A stretch of DNA of 33,331 bases, from NCBI GenBank assembly GCA_947455415.1, contig CANGNX010000006.1, positions 1 through 33,331 on the forward strand, in the 5' to 3' direction. Positions 23,315 through 32,369 of this stretch are shown here, in pieces. A program made the translations under genes and the position numbers. This stretch comes from Opitutia bacterium. Lineage in GTDB: Bacteria; Verrucomicrobiota; Verrucomicrobiia; Opitutales; UBA953. The notes under the pieces were generated by a model, which was given only the letters and a program-made list of their open reading frames with translations, did no database searches and had not been told where the DNA came from. Each line of letters opens with the position of its first letter. The first letter of the stretch is position 1.

Positions 23315-23905
23315 ATGGAAACCGAATCCGATCAGTTGGCCCTTGAGCGTGCCCGAAATGGTGACGCGGGTGCTTACAATGAATTGGTCTTAAAGTATCA
23401 GGGCCGAATTTTCTCTAAGGTTTTTTCGATGCTGCGTAATCGGCAGGATGCCGAGGAGATTACGCAGGACACTTTTATTCGGGCTTACCGTGTTTTATCG
23501 TCCTTCCGCGGTACCGCCAATTTTTCATCTTGGATTTACCAAATTGGGATTAACTTAGCTCACAACCGTTACTGGTATTGGCGGCGACGTAAGCGCAATG
23601 AGTCGATGTCGCTTGATGCGACCATTGGAGAAGATGCAGGAGCGACCTTGCATGATATTTTAGCCGATACGGCACAAGGGCCGGGGGGCGAAGTGGATCA
23701 AAATGAATTTGTCCGTAAAGTTGCGGAAAGTATGGAACAATTGAAGCCCGAGCATGCTCACATTCTTATGATGCGCAATGTGCAGAACCTTTCATACGAA
23801 GAGATCGCGGAGGAGCTTGGCCTCTCCATTGGCACGGTGAAGAGTCGCATTAACCGCGCGCGCGAAGCGTTGCGTGAACTCATGGGGGAGGACTTTGCAA
23901 AATGA
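23315..23905 (+). CDS. ECF-family (sigma-70 group 4) RNA polymerase sigma factor
   Basis: 196 residues. Region 2 (about 20-90) has YNELVLKYQGRIFSKVFSML, then RQDAEEITQDTFIRAYRVLS and FSSWIYQIGINLAHNRYWYW, the RpoE-like core-binding and -10 recognition helices. A linker (about 95-135) leads to region 4 with LSYEEIAEELGLSIGTVKSR, the -35-recognising helix-turn-helix, ending INRAREALRELM. Its stop overlaps the next ORF by 4 bases (ATGA), the usual arrangement of sigma with anti-sigma. The regulon and signal are unknown; autoregulation from the candidate promoter at 23255 is possible but not shown. Confidence 0.95.
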   Translation: METESDQLALERARNGDAGAYNELVLKYQGRIFSKVFSMLRNRQDAEEITQDTFIRAYRVLSSFRGTANFSSWIYQIGINLAHNRYWYWRRRKRNESMSLDATIGEDAGATLHDILADTAQGPGGEVDQNEFVRKVAESMEQLKPEHAHILMMRNVQNLSYEEIAEELGLSIGTVKSRINRAREALRELMGEDFAK

Positions 23906-24366
23906 GCCAAGCCGAATTTGAACGGCTGGTGGATAGTTACCTAGATCGCTCAGCCACGGCGGCCGAGGTGGCACGTCTCCGTGAACTCTTGGTGGCTTCA
24001 CCCGAGCTGACTCGTCGCTTTAAGCAGCGGGAGATGTTGCACCGGGCGCAATTGAAGTGCTTGGCTGATTTTCAACGGAAAGACTGGGCATGGGTGGGTT
24101 CGTGGCTCATGAGTTTTGCCCAGCGCTTTAATCGTTCGGCCACGTACCTGTGTTTATTGATGGTTGTTTTGGTCCAAACTCGGGTGACCATGGATACGGA
24201 CTACAAAGGACTGAACCTTTACGTCATGAGTAGTCTTTCGGGGCAAGAAAGTTTCGAGGCGTATGAGGGGGACGAGTCAGACAAGTGGATGGAGTCTACG
24301 GTGGGTGATTTACATGCGGTTGATGCCAGCTCGCTTGATGCGGCAGACGATGAAGACGAGGGGTAG
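23902..24366 (+). CDS. Probable anti-sigma partner of the ECF sigma factor
   Basis: 154 residues starting within the sigma gene's stop (ATGA overlap). The N-terminus (FERLVDSYLDRSATAAEVAR, then LRELLVASPELTRRFKQRE) has the short two-helix pattern of anti-sigma/FecR-like proteins in Verrucomicrobia and Planctomycetes. A weak hydrophobic stretch (SATYLCLLMVVLVQ, about 79-92) may be a membrane segment but is short. The last 60 residues are strongly acidic (ending DAADDEDEG). No zinc-binding HxxxCxxC motif is present, so it is not a ZAS-type anti-sigma. The role is inferred from position and N-terminus. Confidence 0.65.
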   Translation: MSQAEFERLVDSYLDRSATAAEVARLRELLVASPELTRRFKQREMLHRAQLKCLADFQRKDWAWVGSWLMSFAQRFNRSATYLCLLMVVLVQTRVTMDTDYKGLNLYVMSSLSGQESFEAYEGDESDKWMESTVGDLHAVDASSLDAADDEDEG

Positions 24367-24432
24367 GAGGAATTAAGGATTTAGCAGTTATTGCCCTTGC
24401 CTCTATTTTTTAGGCCAATCTTCTAACCTCCT

Positions 24433-26184
24433 ATGTCGGCCGATACTTCCAGGCCAGAAATTCGCCTTAAAGGCATCGCAGCCGCACCAGGCGTGGGGCA
24501 TGGGCCCGTCTACGTATTGTTGCAGGGCATGGGTATTGTGGCCTGTGAAAAAGCCAATGATCAAGAGGTTGAGATTCGACGCTTTGAGGAAGCGTTGCAC
24601 GCCACCCGTGTAGAAATTGCGAAGCTGCGTCAGGAAGTAGTGGAGCGATTAGGCGAGTCGGAAGCGGCAATTTTTGACGCCCACCTTTTAGTCTTAGAAG
24701 ACGTCGCACTGATTGACGACGTCGCGAAGGAAGTTCGGAAGACCGGTTTTAATATTGAATTTTGCTTTCAGGAAGTCGCGCAGCGCTACATTACAATTTT
24801 CGAAAATATCGAAGACGATTTCTTGCGTGAGCGCGCGGCCGATATTCGCGATGTGACCGGTCGGGTGATGGATAAATTACTCGGCACCAAGTCGGTAAGG
24901 CCCGTGGTGGCAGTGGAGAAGCAAATTGTCGTTGCTAAGGATTTAACACCCTCGGAGACCGCGAGTATGTCGGCCGATAGTGTCTTGGCATTTGTAACCG
25001 AAGAGGGTGGGCGTACTGGCCATTCAGCAATCATGGCGCGTGCCCTAGAAATACCGGCGGTGGTTGGCGTTCGGGGCTTATTAGATGCCGTCCAAGATGA
25101 TGATGTTTTGCTCGTGGATGGCGAAGCTGGCTTGGTTTTTGTGAACCCGTCGTCGGCGACACTGGATAGTTACCGTGACAAGCAAGTGGCGATTAAGACA
25201 CGTCGTAATCGCGTGATGGCGGAAGTCGCTTTGCCCGATGAAACGGTCGATGGTGCAGCCTATCATTTATTAGCCAATATTGGCGGTCCGGAAGACATGG
25301 AGGATGCCCATACCTATGTGGCGCATGGCGTGGGACTGTATCGTACGGAAAATTTATTTCTGCGGCTCGATGCCTGGCCAACAGAGGAGGAGCAATTTAA
25401 AGAATACGCCGAAGTCGTCCGCCAGGCGAAGGGTCGACTAGTGACTTTTCGGACGTTGGATTTGGGCGGAGATAAAAAGCTCGGTGATTTAACGGATGAA
25501 GCGAACCCCTTCATGGGCTATCGAGCCATCCGCCTATGTTTGGACCGACCTGACATTTTCGCTTCGCAGTTGCGGGCGATTTTAAGGGCCGCCGTTTACG
25601 GGCCGGTCGCCGTGATGTTCCCTATGATTTCAGGGGTCGAAGAACTACGACGCGCCAAAGAATTTTATCAAACCATTGCGATGCAAATGGCCAGCGAGGG
25701 CGTGTTGCCCAAGGCTCCGATTCGAGTAGGTGCGATGATTGAAATTCCTGCCGCGGCGGTGGTGATTGATGATTTGGTGGCAGAAGTTGATTTCATCAGT
25801 ATTGGCACGAATGATTTAGTGCAGTACCTTTTGGCGGTGGATCGCGGGAACCAGCGCATTGCGACCTTGTATGAACCAGCGAACCCAGCGGTGGTACGCA
25901 CCTTAGAGAGAATTTTCCGGTCAGCCGCCCAACGGGGTGTTACCGCTGCCGTTTGTGGTGAGTTGGCGGGCGATCCGCTGTGGGCTCCGTTGCTAATTGG
26001 TTTAGGTGCGAAGGAGTTAAGTATGTCTTCGCCCTCGATTCCAGAGGTCCGTTTCATTTTGCGACACTCTAGCGATGAAGAGTTAAAGGCGTTGGCCAAG
26101 GCCACAATGGGACAGACTGATTCGGTGAAGATTAAGAATTTGCTAGCGGACTTTGCCTTGAGCAAGGTGAAGCACCGCACATGA
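24433..26184 (+). CDS. ptsI: Phosphoenolpyruvate-protein phosphotransferase (PTS enzyme I)
   Basis: 583 residues, usual for enzyme I. The N-terminal HPr-binding and phospho-His domain carries TEEGGRTGHSAIMARALEIP, with phospho-acceptor H197. The C-terminal PEP-binding barrel carries FRTLDLGGDKKLGDL, NPFMGYRAIRLCL, GAMIEIPAAAVVIDD, SIGTNDLVQYLLAVDR and AAVCGELAGDP with the catalytic Cys. It moves phosphate from PEP to HPr. No HPr, enzyme II or HPr kinase gene is in the window, so sugar uptake versus a purely regulatory PTS cannot be decided. The start is preceded by CCTCCT rather than by a Shine-Dalgarno sequence. The stop overlaps hisC by 4 bases. Confidence 0.96.
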   Translation: MSADTSRPEIRLKGIAAAPGVGHGPVYVLLQGMGIVACEKANDQEVEIRRFEEALHATRVEIAKLRQEVVERLGESEAAIFDAHLLVLEDVALIDDVAKEVRKTGFNIEFCFQEVAQRYITIFENIEDDFLRERAADIRDVTGRVMDKLLGTKSVRPVVAVEKQIVVAKDLTPSETASMSADSVLAFVTEEGGRTGHSAIMARALEIPAVVGVRGLLDAVQDDDVLLVDGEAGLVFVNPSSATLDSYRDKQVAIKTRRNRVMAEVALPDETVDGAAYHLLANIGGPEDMEDAHTYVAHGVGLYRTENLFLRLDAWPTEEEQFKEYAEVVRQAKGRLVTFRTLDLGGDKKLGDLTDEANPFMGYRAIRLCLDRPDIFASQLRAILRAAVYGPVAVMFPMISGVEELRRAKEFYQTIAMQMASEGVLPKAPIRVGAMIEIPAAAVVIDDLVAEVDFISIGTNDLVQYLLAVDRGNQRIATLYEPANPAVVRTLERIFRSAAQRGVTAAVCGELAGDPLWAPLLIGLGAKELSMSSPSIPEVRFILRHSSDEELKALAKATMGQTDSVKIKNLLADFALSKVKHRT

Positions 26185-27275
26185 AGTCATTGGAGCCGAA
26201 AGCCAATCCGCACATTGAAGCCATGCAGGCGTATACGCCTGGGGAGCAACCGCAGGGTGGTGGCTGGGTAAAGTTGAATACCAATGAAAACCCTTATCCG
26301 CCGAGTCTGAAGGCGGTAGAGGCTGTACGCGCAGCCTTGGCGAACGACGGCTCGCTGTTGCGCCTTTATCCGTCGCCTGATTCCACGCCCCTGCGTGAAG
26401 CCGCGGCACAATTACACGGCTACGTCCCGGCGGCGATTGTGGCCGGCAATGGCTCGGATGATATTTTGAATTTACTGATAAGGTCCTACGCGGGGCCAGA
26501 CCGACCGATTGGAATGTTGGATCCCAGTTATTCGTTGTATCCAGTCTTAGCCGCGGCGCAAGGTGCGGCGGTGGTGAAGGTCCCAGTGAAAGCGGATTAT
26601 ACATTTGAAGTGGAAGCGGTGGCCAAGTGTGGTGCATCGATTTTCTTTTTAACGAACCCGAACGCTCCACTCGGTGTAGCGTTTACGGTCGAGCAAGTGA
26701 TGGCCTTGGCGAAAGCCTTCCCTGGGTTATTAATCGTGGATGAAGCGTACGCTGCTTTTGCGGGGCAGAACTGTGCGGATTTACCTAAGCAATTTCCCAA
26801 TGTCGTGGTCACACGAACCCTTTCAAAGGGGCATGCCTTAGCGGGCTTGCGGGCTGGGTATGCCATTTGTCCGCTGGGCGTGGCCGATATTTTACATCGA
26901 GTACGTGACAGTTATAATTTGGATCGATTGGCACAAGTCGCGGCGGCGGCGGCGCTGCAAGATGAGGGTTGGCTCCGGGTGACAGCCGCAAAGATTATTG
27001 CGACACGCCAACGAATGATTGCGGCCTTACGTGGGCTGGGTTGGAAGGTGAATAATTCTTCGGCAAATTTTGTGCTCGCTGAACCGGTGGCAAATGGTGG
27101 TGCTGCGTCGGTGGCAGCAGCGGAGTCCGCCTTCAATTTTTTACGTTCCCAAAAAATCTTAGTCCGTCGTTTCCCGCACCATCCATTGACCGAAAAAGCC
27201 TTGCGCATCACCGTGGGCACGGACGCAGAAATCGATGTCATGTTGGGTGCCGCGGCGGTTTGGACGAAAGGGTGA
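26181..27275 (+). CDS. hisC: Histidinol-phosphate aminotransferase
   Basis: 364 residues; class I/II PLP-dependent aminotransferase. VKLNTNENPYPPS is the HisC N-terminal signature; VAGNGSDDILNLL binds the cofactor phosphate; FLTNPNAPLG and LLIVDEAYAAFAG hold the PLP Asn and Asp-x-x-Tyr; and TRTLSKGHALAGLRAGYAI gives the Schiff-base K216. It converts imidazole-acetol phosphate and glutamate to histidinol phosphate and oxoglutarate. The position directly before hisB and hisH supports HisC over a tyrosine/phenylalanine aminotransferase. Its ATG overlaps the ptsI stop. Confidence 0.94.
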   Translation: MKSLEPKANPHIEAMQAYTPGEQPQGGGWVKLNTNENPYPPSLKAVEAVRAALANDGSLLRLYPSPDSTPLREAAAQLHGYVPAAIVAGNGSDDILNLLIRSYAGPDRPIGMLDPSYSLYPVLAAAQGAAVVKVPVKADYTFEVEAVAKCGASIFFLTNPNAPLGVAFTVEQVMALAKAFPGLLIVDEAYAAFAGQNCADLPKQFPNVVVTRTLSKGHALAGLRAGYAICPLGVADILHRVRDSYNLDRLAQVAAAAALQDEGWLRVTAAKIIATRQRMIAALRGLGWKVNNSSANFVLAEPVANGGAASVAAAESAFNFLRSQKILVRRFPHHPLTEKALRITVGTDAEIDVMLGAAAVWTKG

Positions 27276-27306
27276 GGTTGACATTTTAGCGGGGTGGGAC
27301 GATTGA

Positions 27307-27915
27307 ATGGGTATGAGTTCTGGAGCCCGCCAAGCCACCATTCGCCGCGACACGGCGGAAACAAAAATTAACTTAAGCGTTAATTTGGACGGCACGGGCT
27401 TAGCTGAAATCTCTACTGGCGTCGCTTTTTTTGACCACATGCTCACACTATTGAGTCGTCACTCGATGATTGACTTGAAGATTCAGGCCACGGGCGACAC
27501 GGATGTTGATTACCACCACACCGTGGAGGACGTGGGTATTGTTTTAGGTGTGGCGATTAAAGAAGCCTTAGGTGACAAGGCGGGTATTCGTCGTTACGGC
27601 TTTTTCATCTTACCCATGGATGAGACGCTGGCACGTTGCGTCGTAGATTTAAGTAACCGTCCGATGATGGTCTACCAAGTCGACGTCACCAATTACATGG
27701 TGAAGGACTTTAACATCGCGCTCGTTCGTGAATTTTTCCAAGGCTTGGCGAATGCGCTGGGTTGCAACCTGCACTTGAAGTTGGAGTACGGTGAAGAACC
27801 TCACCACGTTGCGGAAGCTTTGTTTAAAGCCTTTGCACGTGCCTTACGGGCTGCGGTTGAAAACGATCCCCGTCAGGGCGGACGTGTGCCGAGCACCAAG
27901 GGTTCACTCTCGTAA
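27307..27915 (+). CDS. hisB: Imidazoleglycerol-phosphate dehydratase
   Basis: 202 residues, the length of the stand-alone dehydratase (no N-terminal phosphatase domain as in E. coli HisB). The manganese-binding repeats are intact: [32 protein letters not shown] (usual DDHHTVEDTGI) and [18 protein letters not shown]. It dehydrates imidazole-glycerol phosphate to imidazole-acetol phosphate, one step before HisC. The start may be 27307 or the ATG two codons later (27313). A TTGACA at 27278 lies in the short gap after hisC, without a convincing -10 box. Confidence 0.96.
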   Translation: MGMSSGARQATIRRDTAETKINLSVNLDGTGLAEISTGVAFFDHMLTLLSRHSMIDLKIQATGDTDVDYHHTVEDVGIVLGVAIKEALGDKAGIRRYGFFILPMDETLARCVVDLSNRPMMVYQVDVTNYMVKDFNIALVREFFQGLANALGCNLHLKLEYGEEPHHVAEALFKAFARALRAAVENDPRQGGRVPSTKGSLS

Positions 27916-27917
27916 TT

Positions 27918-28568
27918 TTGAACGTGAAGGCACCTGGCTCTGACGATCGTCCACGAGTTGCGGTGGTGGACTATGGTATGGGCAATTTACGTAGTGTCGC
28001 TCGTGCCCTGAGTGCGGCGGGGGCCGACCCATTTCTGGTGGACAATCCAGGCAAGGCTGAAAATGCGGATGCCGTGGTTTTTCCGGGGCAGGGTGCGATT
28101 GCCGATTGCATGGACTGTTTGAAGCGCACGGAGTTTGACCAATTTCTTAAGGAGTGGATTGCGGCCGACCGTCCTTTTCTTGGCGTGTGCCTAGGCTTAC
28201 AGGCTCTCTTTGAGCGTTCTGAAGAAGGTAATCGTGCCGGCCTAGGGATTTTCCCTGGAGTCATCGCTCGCTTTAAATCTGAGCCGGGTCTGCGCATTCC
28301 GCACATGGGGTGGAATGAGGCGGTTTTTAAGGAGGCAAGCCCATTGACTGCGGGTCTGCGAGTGGAGGGTGAGCCCTTCTACTTTGTGCATAGTTACCGA
28401 TTATCGGAAACAGATCCGCGGCTGGTATGGTGCGAGACGGACTATGCGGGACGCTTTGTGAGTGGGGTGCGTAAGGGGCGGGTGATGGCGACCCAGTTTC
28501 ACCCCGAGAAAAGTCAGGTCAAAGGCTTGCAAATCTACCGTAATTTCCTGACTTTAGTGGCCCGCTGA
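27918..28568 (+). CDS. hisH: Imidazole glycerol-phosphate synthase, glutamine amidotransferase subunit
   Basis: 216 residues from a TTG at 27918, two bases after the hisB stop; a GTG at 27924 is an alternative. The class I amidotransferase triad is visible: [19 protein letters not shown] with the nucleophile Cys, and the HPE of [14 protein letters not shown] with catalytic His and Glu. [16 protein letters not shown] is the HisH N-terminal signature, and FYFVHSYR is also diagnostic. It releases ammonia from glutamine for HisF. No hisF or hisA follows; a citrate synthase gene does, so the histidine genes are split in this genome. Confidence 0.96.
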   Translation: MNVKAPGSDDRPRVAVVDYGMGNLRSVARALSAAGADPFLVDNPGKAENADAVVFPGQGAIADCMDCLKRTEFDQFLKEWIAADRPFLGVCLGLQALFERSEEGNRAGLGIFPGVIARFKSEPGLRIPHMGWNEAVFKEASPLTAGLRVEGEPFYFVHSYRLSETDPRLVWCETDYAGRFVSGVRKGRVMATQFHPEKSQVKGLQIYRNFLTLVAR

Positions 28569-28599
28569 GGGTTTTAACTTTGGCGGCCCCTCAACCGTC

Positions 28600-29901
28600 A
28601 TGACCTCTAAAAACGCTTTTCTAAAACTGGATGACAAAGAAGTTGTCCTACCCATTGTCGTCGGCACCGAAGGCGAGCGTGCGATTGACGTGCGTAAGTT
28701 ACGTGATGACACCTCGTACGTTACTTTTGACGACGGTTATGCGAATACCGGTGCATGTGAGTCGAAGGTCACTTTTATTGATGGCGAGAAAGGTGTGCTT
28801 CGTTACCGCGGGTATTCGATTGAAGAATTAGCCGAAAAATCGACCTTTATTGAGACCGCCTACCTTTTGATTTATGGCGAGCTGCCGACGGCTGCGCAGT
28901 TGACGACTTTCAAGACGCGTATTTTGGATAATTCGCAGGTGCACGAAGGTATGCGCATCTCGCTCAGCGGTTTTCCGGGAAATGCGCACCCCATGGCGGT
29001 ACTGTCGGCTACACTCAATACGCTCGGATGCTATTATCCTGACTTAGGCACCAATGAACGGGCGCATGACTTAGCCAAGTTTGATGAAACTGCCGCGGTA
29101 TTGATTTCAAAGGTGCGTACGCTGGCCGCCTTGGCCCACCGTTCAAAGGAAGGCGAGCCGCCCGTGTACCCTAAGCCAGGTTTTGATTATTGCTCGAACT
29201 TCCTTCACCTCCTGTTTTCGCAGCCCAATGCGGATTACGTGGTGCACCCTGAAATCGCACGGGCCTTGGATTTAATTTTAATTTTGCATGCCGACCACGA
29301 GCAGAACTGTTCGACCTCGACGGTGCGCATGGTGGCGTCGGGTGGAGCGAATCTCTTCCCGTCGGTTTCGGCGGGTGTATGTGCCCTGTGGGGTCCGTTG
29401 CACGGTGGTGCCAACCAAGCGGTGATTGAGATGTTGCAGGAGATTCACGACTCTGGTGACGATGGCTCGAAGTTTATTGCCGATGCGAAGGACAAGACCA
29501 AGCAGGTTCGTCTGATGGGCTTTGGTCACCGCGTTTACAAGAACTACGATCCTCGTGCGAAGATCATTAAGGCCCAGTGCGATAAGGTGCTCAAGGTGTT
29601 GGGCATTAACGATCCGCTTTTAGCCATTGCGATGCGTCTAGAAGATGCCGCCTTGACTGATCCCTATTTCAAGCAGCGGAACCTTTACCCCAATGTCGAT
29701 TTTTACAGCGGCATTATTCTGAAGGCGATTGGTATTCCTTCCGAAATGTTCACGGTGATTTTTGCGATTGGTCGCATGCCTGGTTGGATTTCGCACTGGA
29801 AGGAAATCGCCGAGAATCCGAAGCAAAAGATTCACCGTCCGCGCCAAATTTACATCGGTCACACCGAGCGTAAATACGTCGCAATGAATCAACGCGGGTA
29901 A
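28600..29901 (+). CDS. gltA: Citrate synthase (type II, GltA-like)
   Basis: 433 residues, matching hexameric GltA length. An N-terminal beta-rich part ([20 protein letters not shown], then [20 protein letters not shown]) is followed by the all-helical core. Catalytic residues are in [16 protein letters not shown] (His), [17 protein letters not shown] (His) and [17 protein letters not shown] with the preceding ALTDP (Asp/Arg region). [19 protein letters not shown] is the characteristic acetyl-CoA/citrate loop. It condenses oxaloacetate and acetyl-CoA. The extra N-terminal domain fits the NADH-regulated Gram-negative type, though allostery is not shown. It begins 31 bases after hisH with no Shine-Dalgarno. 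Confidence 0.97.
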   Translation: MTSKNAFLKLDDKEVVLPIVVGTEGERAIDVRKLRDDTSYVTFDDGYANTGACESKVTFIDGEKGVLRYRGYSIEELAEKSTFIETAYLLIYGELPTAAQLTTFKTRILDNSQVHEGMRISLSGFPGNAHPMAVLSATLNTLGCYYPDLGTNERAHDLAKFDETAAVLISKVRTLAALAHRSKEGEPPVYPKPGFDYCSNFLHLLFSQPNADYVVHPEIARALDLILILHADHEQNCSTSTVRMVASGGANLFPSVSAGVCALWGPLHGGANQAVIEMLQEIHDSGDDGSKFIADAKDKTKQVRLMGFGHRVYKNYDPRAKIIKAQCDKVLKVLGINDPLLAIAMRLEDAALTDPYFKQRNLYPNVDFYSGIILKAIGIPSEMFTVIFAIGRMPGWISHWKEIAENPKQKIHRPRQIYIGHTERKYVAMNQRG

Positions 29902-29929
29902 GCTTAGGCCATTCCTCGATAAGCATCCT

Positions 29930-30607
29930 ATGACCATCGCTTCTACTGGCTCGCCGCGTGTCGCAGTGGTGATACCGGCGTATCGTGAGGCGTCGCATAT
30001 TGCGGAAGTGGTTCGTCGGGTTCGTCAATTTATTGATACGGTGATTGTGGTGGACGACTGTTCGCCTGACGCCACTTCAGCTGAGGCTCAAGCGGCGGGG
30101 GCGATTGTGATTCGTCATGATGTTAATCGCGGTAAGGGCGCAGCCTTGAAGACTGCCTTCGTTAAATTAAAAGAGCTGGGTTATACGCATGGTATTACAC
30201 TCGATGGCGATGGTCAGCACGACCCCGAGCAGTTGCCGGCCTTTCTCGAGGCGCTTCGCGAGCCTGAGGTTATGTTGGTGGTCGGTAATCGATTCTCTAA
30301 TCCACGCGGTATGCCCATCGTGCGACGCCTGGTGAATGCTTCGATGTCTTGGCTCATCAGCCGGATTTGTCGCTGTGCCATTCCTGATTCGCAATGTGGC
30401 TACCGCGGTGTGGCGGTGGCGAATGCCGCGGTGTTAGCGGCCCAGAGTGATCACTACGATTACGAGACGGAAGTTTTGATTTTAACTGCGCGGGCGAAAG
30501 GGTTGATTCGCAGCGTGCCGGTCCGTACGATTTATCGTGGCGAGACCAGTAAAATTAGACCGGTTCGCGACACGATTCGTTTCTTTAAGCTCCTTTGGAG
30601 GCTTTGA
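29930..30607 (+). CDS. Family 2 glycosyltransferase (polyprenyl-phosphate sugar transferase-like)
   Basis: 225 residues, a single GT-A domain with no membrane segments. VAVVIPAYREASHIAEVVRR, TVIVVDDCSPDATSAEAQAA, NRGKGAALKTAF and ITLDGDGQHDPEQLPAFLEA give the nucleotide-binding DD and the metal-binding DGD. The late DSQCGYRGVAV and YDYETEVLILTARAKG match the DPM1/polyprenol-phosphate mannosyl (glucosyl) transferase branch. It likely loads a sugar onto a lipid or a short acceptor at the inner face of the membrane. It is convergent with the GT39 gene, one base between the stops; such a pair could act together, with GT2 making the lipid-linked donor that GT39 uses. Confidence 0.9.
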   Translation: MTIASTGSPRVAVVIPAYREASHIAEVVRRVRQFIDTVIVVDDCSPDATSAEAQAAGAIVIRHDVNRGKGAALKTAFVKLKELGYTHGITLDGDGQHDPEQLPAFLEALREPEVMLVVGNRFSNPRGMPIVRRLVNASMSWLISRICRCAIPDSQCGYRGVAVANAAVLAAQSDHYDYETEVLILTARAKGLIRSVPVRTIYRGETSKIRPVRDTIRFFKLLWRL

Positions 30608-30608
30608 T

Positions 30609-32369
30609 TTACTTTGCAGGAGTGGGCTGCCAGCTTTTTTCGTGAATCCGAAAGACGGACCGACCAGGTTTATCGCCCGTGGTGGCAATGAGTTCGCAAC
30701 GACCTTTCACGGAAGAGTTATCGGACTCGTTGAGTGAATAGAAGTCACGTTTCTCGGCGATACAGAGGACGGAATGGTTTTTATCGACGAAGTTTCCTAA
30801 GTCTTTTTCCAAATCGATTTGGGGCAGGGCGTGATAGGAGTAGAATGGGTAGAATGGTCGAAAATTTTCTTTGGATTTACCTTCAAGGTTTTTGGGTGCG
30901 GTGACGAAAATGGCGGTCGGCTTTTCATGCATGTAGTAATTTGCTGCGCGCCCTAGGAAGCTGCTGGTCAGTATAATCTCGTTGGGCTGACGTGCCTCTT
31001 GGGCGATTTTAAAGACATTGCGACTGCCCACGGTGCCTTCCAGACGGTCTTCAATCCAGAAGAACGCCACAAAGATCAGGACGAGGCTGAAGAGGACGGA
31101 GAAAGAGACCCAGCCAAGGGTGGAGCGACGAAACGCTAAAATGCCTGCGATGGTGAGTGGTGCGCCGAGGGCGATGAGTTGGGCGAGGAAGGGGTGAGCG
31201 TTGGGGTGAAATTCGGGGACGTACCAGACCAAGAGCAGGCCCTCAAGGAGGGTGAAGCCGCCCACGAGCCAAAGCTCACGGCGACTAAAACCTTCGTTAA
31301 TCCAGCGCTCGAGGGTGTGGCCAGCGAGCAGGGCGAGCGGCGGGAAGAGGAAGAAGATGTAGCTGGGGATTTTAGTCTGAGCCACGTTCATGAAAATGTA
31401 AGACGGAACCAGCCAGCAGAGAATCAGGCAGATGCCGTTGTGTTGACGGAGGTAGTGGAAATTAAAAATTGATTTTCCGTTTTGCCAAAGCGCAGCGAGG
31501 GTCAACGGGATCCAGGGTAAGGTGCCGCCGATGAGAATTTCTAAATAGTAGTACCAGGTGTTGTTGCCCTGGTGTTCGGAATGCCAAAAACGATCCCAGT
31601 TTTCATGTACGAAGAAGGAGTTCCAATAATAAGACCAGCCCGTGCCAGGTGCCGTAGGGCCGGATTGGTGTAGGGTGAACATCGCTAGGTACCAGGGGGC
31701 GGCGATAAGTAGCCAGAGAGGGACACAGATGGCCAGTGAACGCAATGACCACGGTTGTTTGATATTTTGAATATAACCGTAGGTGAAGCCCGCCATGATG
31801 CTAAAGACGAGGCCTTGCGGGCCTTTGGTGAGCATGGAGAGGGCGGAGACGACTGTGAAGCCGAGGAGCCAGCGCAGGCTTTGCTTCTCGGGGGCGTGGA
31901 AGGCTTCCCAAAGGCAGTAGATGCCGGTGCTGATAAAGAGGGTGTGTGAGATGTCGGTCAGCATCAGTCGCGACATCACGACGAACATGGCACCCGTCGC
32001 GAGAACGAGCGCCGACAGGAAGCCCGCTAAGGGTGACAGGAGTTTTCGTCCAATGCCCCAAGTCAGGAAGACGAGGAGAGATGCAGCGAGGGCGCCGGGG
32101 ACGCGGGCAGCGAATTCATTGTCGCCGAAGACCGTTTGCGAGAGGCAGGTCTGCCAATAAAACAAAATGGGTTTTTCGAATTGTGGTTCGCCGAAGAGTC
32201 GGGGCGTAATCCAGTCGCCGCTTTGCACCATCTCGCGAGTGGTCTGAGCGTAGAATGGTTCATCGGGATCAATGAGTCCGAGACTTCCTAGGCGCCACCA
32301 GAACAAGAAAGTGACGACGGCGGTTAAGACGATGGCCTGGAATCGAGTCGAGTGAAGCAGTTTGGGCAT
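30609..32369 (-). CDS. GT39 (ArnT/PMT-family) membrane glycosyltransferase
   Basis: 586 residues with about 11-12 hydrophobic membrane segments and a soluble C-terminal part (about 430-586). The first external loop has LIDPDEPFYAQTTREMVQSG, the acidic motif of the ArnT/PMT fold, followed by WITPRLFGEPQFEKPILFYW, which is highly typical of bacterial ArnT-like proteins. GNNTWYYYLEILIGGTLPWI lies later. Such enzymes use polyprenyl-phosphate sugars on the periplasmic side to glycosylate lipid A, other lipids or proteins. The substrate is not known; ArnT itself moves aminoarabinose, but no arn genes are visible. Its ATG directly follows the stop of the deacetylase gene (TAAATG), so the two are one transcription unit. 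Confidence 0.9.
   Translation of the reverse strand: MPKLLHSTRFQAIVLTAVVTFLFWWRLGSLGLIDPDEPFYAQTTREMVQSGDWITPRLFGEPQFEKPILFYWQTCLSQTVFGDNEFAARVPGALAASLLVFLTWGIGRKLLSPLAGFLSALVLATGAMFVVMSRLMLTDISHTLFISTGIYCLWEAFHAPEKQSLRWLLGFTVVSALSMLTKGPQGLVFSIMAGFTYGYIQNIKQPWSLRSLAICVPLWLLIAAPWYLAMFTLHQSGPTAPGTGWSYYWNSFFVHENWDRFWHSEHQGNNTWYYYLEILIGGTLPWIPLTLAALWQNGKSIFNFHYLRQHNGICLILCWLVPSYIFMNVAQTKIPSYIFFLFPPLALLAGHTLERWINEGFSRRELWLVGGFTLLEGLLLVWYVPEFHPNAHPFLAQLIALGAPLTIAGILAFRRSTLGWVSFSVLFSLVLIFVAFFWIEDRLEGTVGSRNVFKIAQEARQPNEIILTSSFLGRAANYYMHEKPTAIFVTAPKNLEGKSKENFRPFYPFYSYHALPQIDLEKDLGNFVDKNHSVLCIAEKRDFYSLNESDNSSVKGRCELIATTGDKPGRSVFRIHEKSWQPTPAK

Noticed and set aside
23164-23346. Short plus-strand frame upstream of the ECF sigma gene
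   Set aside because: Runs through the candidate promoter and into the sigma gene in another frame; no ribosome-binding site and no domain.
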